The translations under genes were made by a program, and so were the position numbers. Under the pieces are notes generated by a model. It had not been told where the DNA came from, ran no database searches, and was given only the letters and a program-made list of their open reading frames with translations. Positions 24,840 to 36,099 of a stretch of 64,000 nt of DNA are shown in pieces. The first letter of the stretch is position 1, and every line of letters starts with the position of its first letter. The DNA lies in the NCBI GenBank assembly GCA_033239525.1, contig BSYO01000014.1, forward strand, positions 16,290,021 to 16,354,020, written 5' to 3'. This DNA is from Nepenthes gracilis (Eukaryota; Streptophyta; Magnoliopsida; Caryophyllales; Nepenthaceae).

Positions 24840-27153
24840 TGATGACGTCGACGACGACTACAGGAGCTCGAACCAGCGCGGGCTAGAGTTAGGGCTAGGG
24901 AGTGAAGTTGAGTTATTTGGTAAATGTTAATGGGAGTGACAAGCTTTTCAGCAATTTATAATTTTTTTTACTAGATACATTTTATTTAAACTTATTATTT
25001 ATTTCAAATTTTATATAATTAATAATAAATAGATTATAAATGAACAATATATCTAATAAATTTTAATATTTATAATGAAAATTTTATCAACACGTGCCTG
25101 CAAGAAGACTAAAACAAGAGGCTTCCAATGCCGGATTGAGGCGTAATAATATTTATAAATTTATATACCCTCCATTTATAATTGTATAGGCAATATCGGA
25201 TGTAAAAAATGAGTCAGTTAATTTTTTTTTTGGATGATTAAATTTAAAAATCAAACGGCCGCGTTGAAAGCGTGTTGGCATATTTTATTTTACGATATTT
25301 TACATCCGGCCGGTTTAAATGAGAGAACCACAAATAGGAGACGGCCTTTGGTAAACGAGGAGAAGGACGGCCCTCGGACCCCTTGCCGCAATGCCTATAA
25401 AAATTAAAAAAAATAATAATATTTATATAATTTATATACCCTCCATTTATAATTGTATATTTTATATATAGGTAGAGAAATGAGTCTCTTTTAATTTTTT
25501 TTTTTTAATTTTGTTTTCTTTTGTTAACAAATATTTGTTTGGAAAGAGTTGATTATTCATTTGTAGGCATATTTTATCATTGTATGCTTTTGAATATTGT
25601 ACAAAGTGATGATTTACGAAAGTATTAAGTAAATATACTCAATTTAATATTAAGTCATGAGTTACAAATATTTTAAATACAGACCACAAATAAGACGTAA
25701 GTTAAGCTCTTATACTGGTAAATGTTATTTTAATTTTAAATTCAAATTACATGTAACACATAAGTTTAGTATTCAATTATACTGATTTTAGATTCCTAAC
25801 ACATATAACCCATAAGTTAGAATTTTATATTAAAAGAGTCTATTTTATTTTTATAGTCAAACTACATGTAACTTGTAACCTAGACATTTTATACTACAAA
25901 AGTTGATTCATTTTCAAAGCCAAAATGCAAATATTGCATGAGCTTGTTGCTTAAGCTAAAGAAGGATGTAATGCTTTCAAAGTCAAATCACGGGGCGTTT
26001 TGCATAATAGAAGCCCAAGTGATTAGCTTACAATAAGAAATTACAGATCAATCGTGTGTGCTGATTATTTCAGTGAGACACTATATTTCACACTATTTTG
26101 AAATGAAAAGCTATATTAATTAAACGTTACATTCAATTTTTAGACACTACTTATTTGAAGAAAGAGTAGGGCATCTGTTTTTTTAATGAGGAAGAATCAA
26201 TTTATGAAGAGTGAAACAATTCTTACATAAAAAGTATATGGTTTTAAAATTTAAAATAGTATAAATCTTATATCTAATTTTACAGTAAAAACTATATTAG
26301 TTGAAATATCAAGTCATAACATATTTTTTTTCTTCATATTGAATATTTTACTTTATAAAAAATCATGGCTTACTCGAGGAAAAAAAATACCATATTTCAT
26401 AAAGTTTATTGTGAAGACGTTTAACATAAAAAAGATTATGAATACCTTGATAACTAGTGGGTTACATATCTAAGAACATGTTGGCTAGTAGGTAGATAGT
26501 AAGTCGCTAGTTTGGAGTTAATCGGTCAAAATAATGTACAGTTAATAAATTACTGTTCTCAACATAAAAAATATTTTTAATTAATAACTATTAATTCAGA
26601 AAATTTTCTCAAAATATATTATAATTAATTTTTATTTGTTACTAAAATTTTGTGTCTCTTTTATTTTAATTGTTATTAAGCTTATTTATATTTTGTTATC
26701 AAATGAATATTTATGCACATTCAGATTTGCAAAATCACTTATACGTGTTTGGTTTGTATCAAGTATTTTAAAATTTGTAATTTCAATAAAGAACATATAT
26801 TTAACTCACATTTTTTCCTTTCTCTTGGTTCAATTTAAACTAACTCTTTATCATCATTTGTAAGACTTCACTCTTCCAGTCATCTTTAAGAAAATTTATT
26901 ACCATCTCCATAAATCTATATATGAGTCTCTCTCATCGGATTAGCTTGGCTACCCTGTTCTAATAATACTATTAGACTTGGCCCGGTACCAAGTTAGTCT
27001 CGGCCTTCCTTTCAATATCAGGATTAAGAGCTTAGTTCAGGAACCGAAGGAAATGAAAAAGAAACGAATAAACTAATTATTTTTCTTTTTTTCCTATCCT
27101 TTTTATCAATATCAGTAGCTGAACCATAATGGCTATTGATAGTATGGAGAAAG
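24840..27153. other. Protease gene upstream region and AT-rich intergenic DNA
   Basis: The first few hundred bases are the protease promoter. The rest is AT-rich with no recognisable gene. A 45-bp direct repeat is listed separately. Confidence 0.45.
25144..25462. repeat. 45-bp direct repeat flanking about 225 bp
   Basis: The block starting TAATAATATTTATA and ending ATTTATAATTGTATA occurs at about 25144-25188 and again at about 25412-25458 with one single-base indel. The DNA between is less AT-rich and contains CATCCGGCCGG and GACGGCC words. It could be a tandem duplication or an insertion with a long duplication. Confidence 0.55.
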
Positions 27154-27158
27154 AACTC

Positions 27159-28236
27159 TGATGGGTACACCAGAATTTGGGTTGGCCCATGATCAACGAA
27201 GGCTCAAAAGGTATGCCAGACGGTCAACGTAAAAACGGTCTAACATGGAGCGAAGGCCCAAGGCTTGAAAGACCCAAGACAATTAACACCATTGTTGACC
27301 GTCTGGACTCTGGAAGACGGTTAACACGCGCGGAGACGATCAACTCGAGCGTTGACCGGAATTACTGTAGCAACAGGCCAAAAATAAAAGACTTTTACTG
27401 GCCAGGCCCACTTAAGCCCACGATCCATCAGACGGCCAGCGACAACTCTCCTAACAATTTTCACGATCTCTGTTGGTTTTCAAAATAAATATTGACAAAA
27501 TCGGCGCCTTTCTCGTAAGGAAGGCGCCAGATTTTTCCAATCTCATGTCAATTGGGACGCTCCAACGGTAAAAAATATAGAAGGAATGTGAGCAATTTGG
27601 AAAGCCGTTGACCGTCGTAGAAGGAAACTATTTCAATCCTTTTGGCAACTGGTATCAACTCTGAAAGGCAGGCCAACCAAGAATCACGCAGGGGATCGCT
27701 CCTTCCAAAGGAGGAAGATCACCCTCTTAACCATAAATAAGTCCTGGAATCCTCATTCCAGGCACGCTTTCTGTTACACACGCCCTCAGTTACTTACGCT
27801 TTCTATTACGCAAACTCTTACTCAGGCTACTCACGCAAGCTACTGCTCTTACAACGCCCACGAAAACTACAGACTGACACTTCTCCATTTTCTGCTGTCA
27901 CTCAAAAACCTAAGACATACAAACGCGCATCTCACGACGGTTTATAGCCTCCCCACCACCTAGATTCAAGAAGATAACTTTGTCTCTCTTTCATCTGGGA
28001 ACACACACACACACTCTCTTTCTTTCTCAATTCTCGGCTCAAACCTTCTGTATTTCGAAGAGAGCGTTTGTTCGATTGCCCAAGGCGTCGGCGTGTTTTC
28101 GGTGGGACAACTTTCGAAACGCCGACCTCCCCTGCTCTTTTAGTGGTGCAGAGGATCCAAACTGTAAAGCGTTATCGGAATCAAAATAAGCGGATCATTC
28201 GAATCCCATTTAAAATTCGGATCCAAAGACGCATCA
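27159..28236 (+). mobile_element. Solo LTR, 1078 bp, TSD AACTC
   Basis: Starts TGATGGG, ends GACGCATCA, and is flanked by a perfect 5-bp duplication AACTC (27154-27158 and 28237-28241). It has a TATA-like ACCATAAATAAG near 27730-27741, followed by a pyrimidine-rich leader with a (CA)n run (28003-28012), which suggests plus orientation. TGATG...CATCA ends recall the LARD (TGAA...GCATCA) and the Gypsy element at 45268. The short open frame at 27177-27488 has no known domain. Confidence 0.82.
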
Positions 28237-28241
28237 AACTC

Positions 28242-29107
28242 CTTCCATCAAATTAATTTTATTTTTTCAATTGGTTGAGAAATTAGATATATGTAAATCT
28301 AAATTTATCTTTTTAAAAAATAATTAATAAAAATTATAAAAAAAAATTATACAAATGAAGAGGATATTAAATTAAATGCAAAGCAATTACATAAAACAGT
28401 AAAAGATTCTATTATATAATTGTTCTATGCTATTAATTATTATTAAAAACATATAATTGAATAATTATATATTCAATCCACCGTTTTCAAATAATACCAG
28501 CTGCTTTCAAATCAACCTATGAATCTGCTTATTCATACTTACAAATATATAACTCACGCACACATATAATTATCAACTTAATTTAACTCATGGTCAAAAT
28601 TATTTTATATTTTAATATATAATTTTTTCTTCAGATAAAATATTCTTTGGCCGTTTGCGTTCGAAGTTGCATTAGGGAGATTTTTTTAACACTTTTAAAT
28701 AATATAATATTTTATAAATTTTTTAGACTATTAAGTTTATATAAAAATAAATAAATAACTATTTAAAAATATTTTTATAATATATTGGTACAGTTTATCT
28801 AACAGGACCTCAGTAATGGTCCTCTAGGTACAAAAGTCATTATTTCAGATTCCGTGATGTTTGTTGACAGTAACTTTTCATGTACAGCATGTACATTAAT
28901 GCTATATTTTAATTATTAAAATAAAATAAAATAAATATTAATAAAAAATTAAAAATTAAAAATAATATAATAATATATGTCATATAATTATATTTGTTTG
29001 TAAACAACTACTTCATCTAAAAATTAAAAGTTTATATTATGAAATTATATATTTCAGTGTTTGACAAAGTGTCGTGCAGTATAGGTAGACAAATCGGCTG
29101 GTGACTG
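28242..29107. other. AT-rich intergenic DNA
   Basis: Very AT-rich with no gene, complete transposon or notable repeat recognised. Confidence 0.45.
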
Positions 29108-29116
29108 AGGGGACAG

Positions 29117-29349
29117 GAGGATAGGGGCATTGTGACGCGGTATAGGCATCGCAGCGCCTATAGCGCCACGTGGGCCGTTGGATTTCAAAATCAACGGCCC
29201 ACGTTTTTTATATTAAAAAAAATAAAAAATAAAAAATATATATATGTTTTTTATAAAAAAACGTGGGCCGTTAATTTTGAAATCCAACAACCCATATGGC
29301 ACCGTAGGCATTGCAATGCGGTACGAGCGTCGCAGCGCCCCTCATTCTA
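29117..29349. mobile_element. Foldback MITE, 233 bp, with 9-bp TSD (Mutator-like)
   Basis: Two long inverted arms of about 85 bp each, including AACGGCCCACGTTTTTT and its complement, surround an AT-rich centre. The flanks carry a perfect 9-bp duplication AGGGGACAG (29108-29116 and 29350-29358). A 9-bp duplication with long inverted repeats is the mark of Mutator-like elements, here non-autonomous. It would fold into a long hairpin and could give rise to small RNAs. Confidence 0.8.
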
Positions 29350-31600
29350 AGGGGACAGTGGCCATTGTTAGTCAGATGTGAACTACAACATCTTAAAACT
29401 TAAAAATAAATGGATAGCTAATTTTTTATATTAAGTCACTTATTAATATGTTTGTTTTAAGTAAATACCACTATCATTTGTCCCTTTTTTCGTCTTCGTT
29501 CACTCTATCTTCTTCTTCCTATTCTATTTGATAATCTACTTTCTCAAATTCTAAAACTCTCTATGGCATTTGAGAGAAGGGAAGCGACATTATGAGCAAA
29601 GAAAGTCGATTGACTATTACAGTTTCATTTCATTTTACTTCAAATCAAACCTCTAAACGCCTAAACCTAAATGATCTAACAAATTCCTTCTAGCTAGATA
29701 ATGGGGATAATTTGACAACTATCTTAGTAACCAATTTGTTCACTGTCAAAAATTACTCAATGTGGTTCACATTCATGTGACAAGCTTTAAGGGCCAAAAG
29801 AAAAGGTTTTATTGATATAATTATCTTAAAACCCACAAATATCAAAGTTTCTTTGATAGAAATTTGAAAGCACTGCAACACATGGTTATTTTTTAGATCC
29901 AAAACTCCATCAGATTGAGAGTTATGTTTGTTGACAACACTGCAAAAGTTTGGTATGAACTAGAAGAATGAGTTACTTATTAGAATGGGAATTAGGTCTT
30001 TCAACTCAAAAGGGCTTTTGTTAGCCTTCTTCAAGAATAAGACTTGATAAGCTTGTATAATGGTATGCTTAGAAGTCTATGGGATGAGTTTTTGATTTAT
30101 GACCAAATCTCTAGTTGTGATTGTGAAAAATTGAAGCTTCTATTAGATAAATATTAATAATACTGTGTGATTTAATTTTTAATAGGTTTAAATGAATGTT
30201 ATGCTAACATAGGAGATCAAATATTGTTGCTAGATTCTCTCCCTTGTTAATAGATTTTCTTCTATTATCTAGCAACAACAAATGCAACATAAAATATTGC
30301 ATTCTATTTTCTCTAATTCTATAGATCTTACTGTTAAGAAGAATATTAACAATTCTAATAATGCAACTGATCAAATAAAAGAAATATCCTTTTATATCAA
30401 CTATTAAATTTCAAGATATAATCTTGTTAATTGTTTCAAAGTAGAAAAATCATGGCCTATTTTTTACACCAATTATAATTGGATAGAACGTTTGGTTGAA
30501 AGATATTACAAACTCAAATGATACCCACTAGAATATGAATTGTACAAAGAATTTTTGATATCTCTATGAATCAGTCCAACATCTTGAGCAAAGATGAACT
30601 TAATTAGGAAAGTGATGATAGAGTTTTAATGACCAAAGCACAATTACAACAGCTAATAAACTTGCTCCCATTGAAGAAATATTCTCACTCTTTTACATTT
30701 AATCAACCAAATCTAATCTAATTTAAACACTGAAAGATAGAATCCGATAAATAAATAGTACTTTCAATTGCCTCTTTTTTAAAAAATATATATATCACTG
30801 AAGGAAATAGTTTCCTAAATTATATAGACAATATGCAACCTACCATAAAATTTATAGAAATTCTTTCTATACTTTTATAATTATTAATATTTCTTACTTT
30901 GTTAAATTGCCCAATGGAAGTACAATCATTGTGACTCATATTGAAATTGTGAAGCTTATTGATAAAATTATTCTAAAACTATTTTACACTTTCCATCCAT
31001 TTCTTTCATCTTGATTTCAGCTAAGAGACTAATAAACAACCTTAGTTATTGCCTTGTATTATTTTTTACTCGTTTCATTCAAGACTTTTTTATCTTGGAC
31101 AAATAATTAAGATGGGTGAAGTGAAAAATGGACTATATTACTTACATGACATTGAAATCTCTTCCACAGCTATTATCAATTTCCTTAGTTCTAGGTCTTG
31201 TAATGATGTACACTCCATCGACTCTACCACATATAATATTTCACACTGTCATTTAGGATATATTGATAATTTTAGACTACTTTTAATCGATGATTCTCAT
31301 GTTAAAAATCCTGTTCACCTTGCTAATAGTTACCCTTGCTCCATTTGTTGCATAGCGAAGTAACATAATCTTCCCTTTCCTATTAGTCATCTTAAAACCA
31401 CTGTTGTTTTTTATATAATATGTTGTGATCTTTGGAGATCATATTTTGTGGATGCATATGATAGACTAAGAAATTTCTTAGCAATTGTTGATAATTTTTC
31501 TAGAAATAATTGTATTTATCTTCTCAAAAATAAGTTTGATACTAAAATGTGCTTGGAATCCTTTATAATTTGATTGAAACATAATTTAGAGCCATAATAA

Positions 31601-31993
31601 AGATTTTGAAAAGCGATAATGGAATTAAATCTCAAATGACAAAAATTTTAACAAAAAGATATTGTTGCGTCGTCGAGTGTTCACCATTTTTTGTAAGGGA
31701 TTGAGTGTTGAAAGAGAAATGTTAGATTTTTGTCGCGCTTTCCACAACGGTGCCAAATATTGCGTCCTCGAGTCCTTACTCTAATCAGGATAATAAAGAT
31801 TTTGAAAAGCGATAATGGAATTAAATCTCAAATGACAAAAATTTTAACAAAAAGATATTGTTGCGTCCTCGAGTGTTCACCATTTTTTGTAAGGGATTGA
31901 GTGTTGAAAGAGAAATGTTAGATTTTTTGTCGCGCTTTCCACAACGGTGCCAAATATTGCGTCCTCGAGTCCTTACTCTAATCAGGATAAGGA
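31601..31993. repeat. 196-bp tandem duplication spanning the left end of a solo LTR
   Basis: Copy 1 (31601-31796) and copy 2 (31797-31993) are nearly identical: one C/G change (GTCGTCGAG/GTCCTCGAG) and one extra T. Each copy contains 62 bp of Copia integrase followed by the first 134-135 bp of the inserted LTR, including its TGTTGCG start and the GATAT target site. The duplication therefore happened after the LTR insertion. Confidence 0.85.
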
Positions 31994-32711
31994 TCCGACA
32001 GCAACACGAATTCTTACTCGCATGAAAAGGAGAAAGAGAGAATACGCGGACTAATACACGAGCAGTTTTACGTGAAAACATTCTCTTGAATATGAAGGAA
32101 AAACTACAAAATTTTTATCTGAAAATCGTTTCACTATATGGAGTTTTGCTTACAGGAAGCTCTCAAGTATAAGAGGCTGAAGACTTAGCGCATGGAAAGT
32201 CAAAGAGTCACTCTTACAACACAAGCCATTTTCTCTTCGTCTTTCTTTGTCCTCTCTCTTTATTACAGATAGTAAGAATAAATGCTCCGATCCCTTATTT
32301 GGTAACCAATTAAGGTATTTATAATAGTTAAGCTTCCCGTTGAAAGTTGTCTACGTGGAGCTTGCGTGTACAAGGGACTCTGCCACCAACTCTACTAATC
32401 CCTTTTACCATGTCAGGGAGGTGGCGTGCACGCCGGTCTGGTGTGACATCTCTTCTGTAGGGCCACGTGCTCTGCTTGTCATCATTATTCTCGCAGTCTG
32501 ATAGGTTTGTCACCAATTCTCTCGCACGCCAATTTTGTAGGTGAGTCAGCGTCCGAGGCCCATCATAAGTCTACGAACCATAACGGACTTCGAGCCTACT
32601 GTACTTTATGGGCTAGCCCTGGCGCCTGAATTTCTTGGACTTCTGCAGTATCTTGGCCCATTTCCTAGGAGATGGATATTTAATATGAGTATTGGGTATC
32701 AGTACCCATCA
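31663..32711. mobile_element. Solo LTR inserted in Copia integrase, TSD GATAT
   Basis: Starts TGTTGCGTC and ends TACCCATCA, flanked by GATAT (31658-31662 and 32712-32716), with Copia integrase code on both sides. The 1049-bp length includes the 196-bp duplication. Internal TTTTACGTGAAAAC is shared with the solo LTR at 60759, which also starts TGTTGCGT, so the two are related. Confidence 0.78.
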
Positions 32712-33689
32712 GATATATAATTCACTAAAGGTGTTGTGTGAAATCTCTACAACAACATGAGATTATTGAATAAAAAGTATTAGCATTTATTAAATGTGGT
32801 TGGAGTTTCAAGATATTAAACTAAAATTTCACATCTCTTTTAAAAATTAAAACTCCTTATGAGTTACTAATTGGCATCAAATCAGATTATAAACACCTAA
32901 GAGTTTTTGAATGTTCATGTTTTGATCCTACTCTTTCACATGGAAGAAAGAACTTTGAATCAAGAGGAAGAAAGTGCATTTTTCTTGACTATCCTTTTGG
33001 ATTTAAAGGATGCCAAAGGATCGAGAAAGTCCCAATGCTCCTAAAACCCTTCCAAAACACTGGATCGTGAGAACCAAACCAACAGGCTCCAGTTCTTGAC
33101 AATGATCACATCCAGGAATCCGAGCATGGAGACAGATCTTCCACCCTTCTAGTTTCATCCACAAACGACACAGAATCTCAAAGGATCATGAGAATCAGAA
33201 GAGCCCTTCAATGCCCACAAGTTCAACTCACTTCAAACATCAATCAATTGCACAAGGATGAAAGTCTCCCTTTAGGTAAATCCTCTCCACTGGCAGCATA
33301 TATCTCATATCGTATATTGTCACCTAACTTTAGAAATTTTCTCTTCATCCATTTCTGTCGCCGGTGAACTGAGTGCATATTCCCATGCCATTAAAAACCA
33401 AATTGGCGTAAATCTATGAAGTTGAACTTATGTGCTTGGAAAGTAATAATACTTGGATTATCACCAATTTGCCACCTGAAAAAGAGGTCATCGGTTGTAG
33501 ATATATTTATAAGATCAAGCATCAAAGTGATGGAAGTATTGAAATATATAAAGTTTGATTAGTTGCCAAAGGATACCACCAATGAGAAGGAATAGGTTAT
33601 CATAAAATCTTTTCTTCTGTTAATAAACTTGATATAGTTCGACATTTATTGATTGTTGAGCAACTAGAAATTGGTATTCGCACTAAGTT

Positions 33690-34579
33690 TGTAACGTTTT
33701 CGGGCACCCGCTTGTGAATATTGTCCGTTTTGCCACACAGGCGTATAGTTTTGTTCCTAACAGACGGCCTCCACCGCCCCCAAAATGCGTCAACAAGGGA
33801 GAGATATCCACGTCCTTATAAGGCACGCTTCGTTCCCCTCTCCATCTGATGTGGGACATTACAATCCACCTCCATTGGGAGCCCAGCGTCCGCGCTAACA
33901 CACCGAACCGGGCCCTAGCTCTGATACTATTTGTAACGTCCCCAGGCACTCGCATGTGGATATTGTTCGCTTCGGGCCCAACCCGCACGGTTTTATTTTT
34001 GGCAGGCCCACAGCCCCCAAAACGCGCCCATAAGGGAGAGACATCTACGCCCTTATAAGGCACACTTCATTCCCCTCCCCATCCGATGTAGGAATCGCAA
34101 TCCATCCCCCTTGGGAGTCCAGTGTCCGCACTGGCACACCAAATCGGGCCCTGTCTCTTATACCATTTATAACGTCCCCGGGCACCCGCTTGTGAATATT
34201 ATCCTTTTTGCCACATAGGCGCACGGTTTTGTTCCTGGTAGACGGCCTCTATCGCCCCCAAAATGCATCCACAAGGGAGAGATATCCACGCCCTTATAAG
34301 GCACGCTTCGTTTCCCTCCCCATCCGATGTGGGACATCACAGTCCACCTCCCTTGGGAGCTCAGCGTCCGTACTGACACACCGAATCGGGCTCCGTCTCT
34401 AATACCATCTGTAACGTTCCCAAGCACTCGCATGTAGATATTGTCCGCTTTGGACTCAACCCGTACGGTTTTGTTCTTAGCAGGCTCACAGCCTCTAATA
34501 CGCGTCCACAAGGGAAGGGTCTCCATGCCTCTATAAGAGCACTCTTCGTTTCCTCCTCCAGCCGATGTAGGACCTCACA
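33690..34579 (-). mobile_element. Tandem TRIM (four LTRs, three internal segments), TSD AAGTT
   Basis: Four LTRs of 168-174 bp (33690-33863, 33932-34099, 34168-34341, 34410-34579) are separated by three 68-bp internal segments. On the minus strand each LTR runs from a TGTGA(T/G)GTC-type start to a CGTTACA-type end, and the next bases give TGGTATCAGAGC-like sequence, the classic initiator-Met tRNA primer site. A purine-rich CAAGGGGGNTGGATT tract precedes the next LTR. The array sits in Copia RT with a perfect 5-bp duplication AAGTT (33685-33689 and 34580-34584). With no coding capacity and LTRs below 200 bp, it is a terminal-repeat retrotransposon in miniature. Confidence 0.88.
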
Positions 34580-36099
34580 AAGTTGATGTTAGCAATACTT
34601 TCCTATACAAAGATTTTGATGAAGAAATTTACATGAAAAAACCTCTTGGATATAATAATAGCAAACTATCTCAAATATATAGGCTTCTCAAAAGTGTTTA
34701 TAGACTCAAATAATTATCTAGATAGTGATATTCCAAATTCTCTATTGCCCTTGTTGACTTCGGTTCACCCAATCTCATGCGAACTGCAATCTCTTCACCC
34801 AATCTAGAAAGTGATATTCTAAATTCTTTTACAACTATATTAATTTATATGGATAACATTATTATAGCTAGCAATTACAATAAATAATATTCAAAATAAA
34901 TAATATTGGCATTCTAAGCTTTTTTTTTTTGAAAATGGAGATAACAAAATCTTCATAAAAATATCCATATTTACTAACGAAATTATGATCTTGATGTTTT
35001 AGCTGATTAAGTAATTCTTAGTATCAAACACATCAAACTTTCCATGGATTAAAATCTCAAAATGTGTTAGGAAGAAGGACCTCTTTTAACTAACATGAGT
35101 ATTTTTCAAAGATTTGTGGGGTGACTTATTTACTCGACTATCAATTGTTCAGACAAAATCTATGAGTTTAAACATTGAGTCGATACAAAAAAAGGCCTAC
35201 TGAGATTCATCTAATTGCTGCACACCGGGTCCTAAGATATCCCAAGAAAGTTTGGGACTGAGACTCTTATTTTCTATCCTTCATCTATGACTCTCAAAGC
35301 CTTTTGTGACTCCAAATGGGTTTTATGTCTAAGTACTCACAAATCTGTAATTGATTTATGCATTTTCTTAATAGTTTCTCTTATTTTATGAAAATTAAAA
35401 AAGTAATCAATTATTTTTTGATCTTTTATAGAAACAAAATATCATGCAATGGCAACCACACATTTCAAGTTAACATGGTTAAAACATATTCTTGCACATT
35501 TTTGAATTGAGCTTCCTCATTTTGCATTAATTTGCTGTTGCGATTAAGCCACCCTCCACGTTGCAATGAATCCAATTTTTTTACAAAATGATTAAGTATA
35601 TCGAATTAGATTATCACATTTTCAGAGACAAGATTTAAGAAGAAAAAATTCAAAACAATTATATTAACACTAAGTATCATTTAGCAAATATTTTCACTAG
35701 AGCATCACCTTACAATTATTCTCATCACACTTAACCAATATGCACATCAAGATATCTATTCCACAATTTGTAATGGGGTTTTACAAGGTAAGGACTCCAA
35801 GGATTGAAGTAAATTAACTGTAAATTGCAAATAATATTTTTCAATTTTGATAAGGTACCAATTACTGTTAAATTGGCTGAGTTGATGTATGTTGCAATAA
35901 TTTTAATTTGTTTGGTTAGCTTTTTTATATAATTAGTTTATTTGTGTAAAATGGTGAGTTAATATTTCATTTTGTATTTATAAAGTCATTGATTAACAAT
36001 TCAGTTTCAACTAAAGTGCCTCTATCATTCACTCATTTTTTCTCTCTTTGCTCAATCGTTGTTCTTCTCTTTTTCTTCAATAATCTTACAATGACATGA

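Noticed and set aside
27177..27488. 103-codon open frame near 27.2 kb
   Set aside because: It lies inside a solo LTR defined by TG...CA ends and an AACTC duplication, and has no recognisable domain.
31049..31363. 104-codon open frame with GEVKNGLYYLHD
   Set aside because: This is the gag-pre-integrase stretch (NGLYYL motif) of the decayed Copia element and not a separate gene.
33864..34409. TGGTATCAGAGC-like motifs as part of tRNA genes
   Set aside because: Only the 12-base primer-site complement is present, next to LTR ends. No cloverleaf or A/B boxes are seen.
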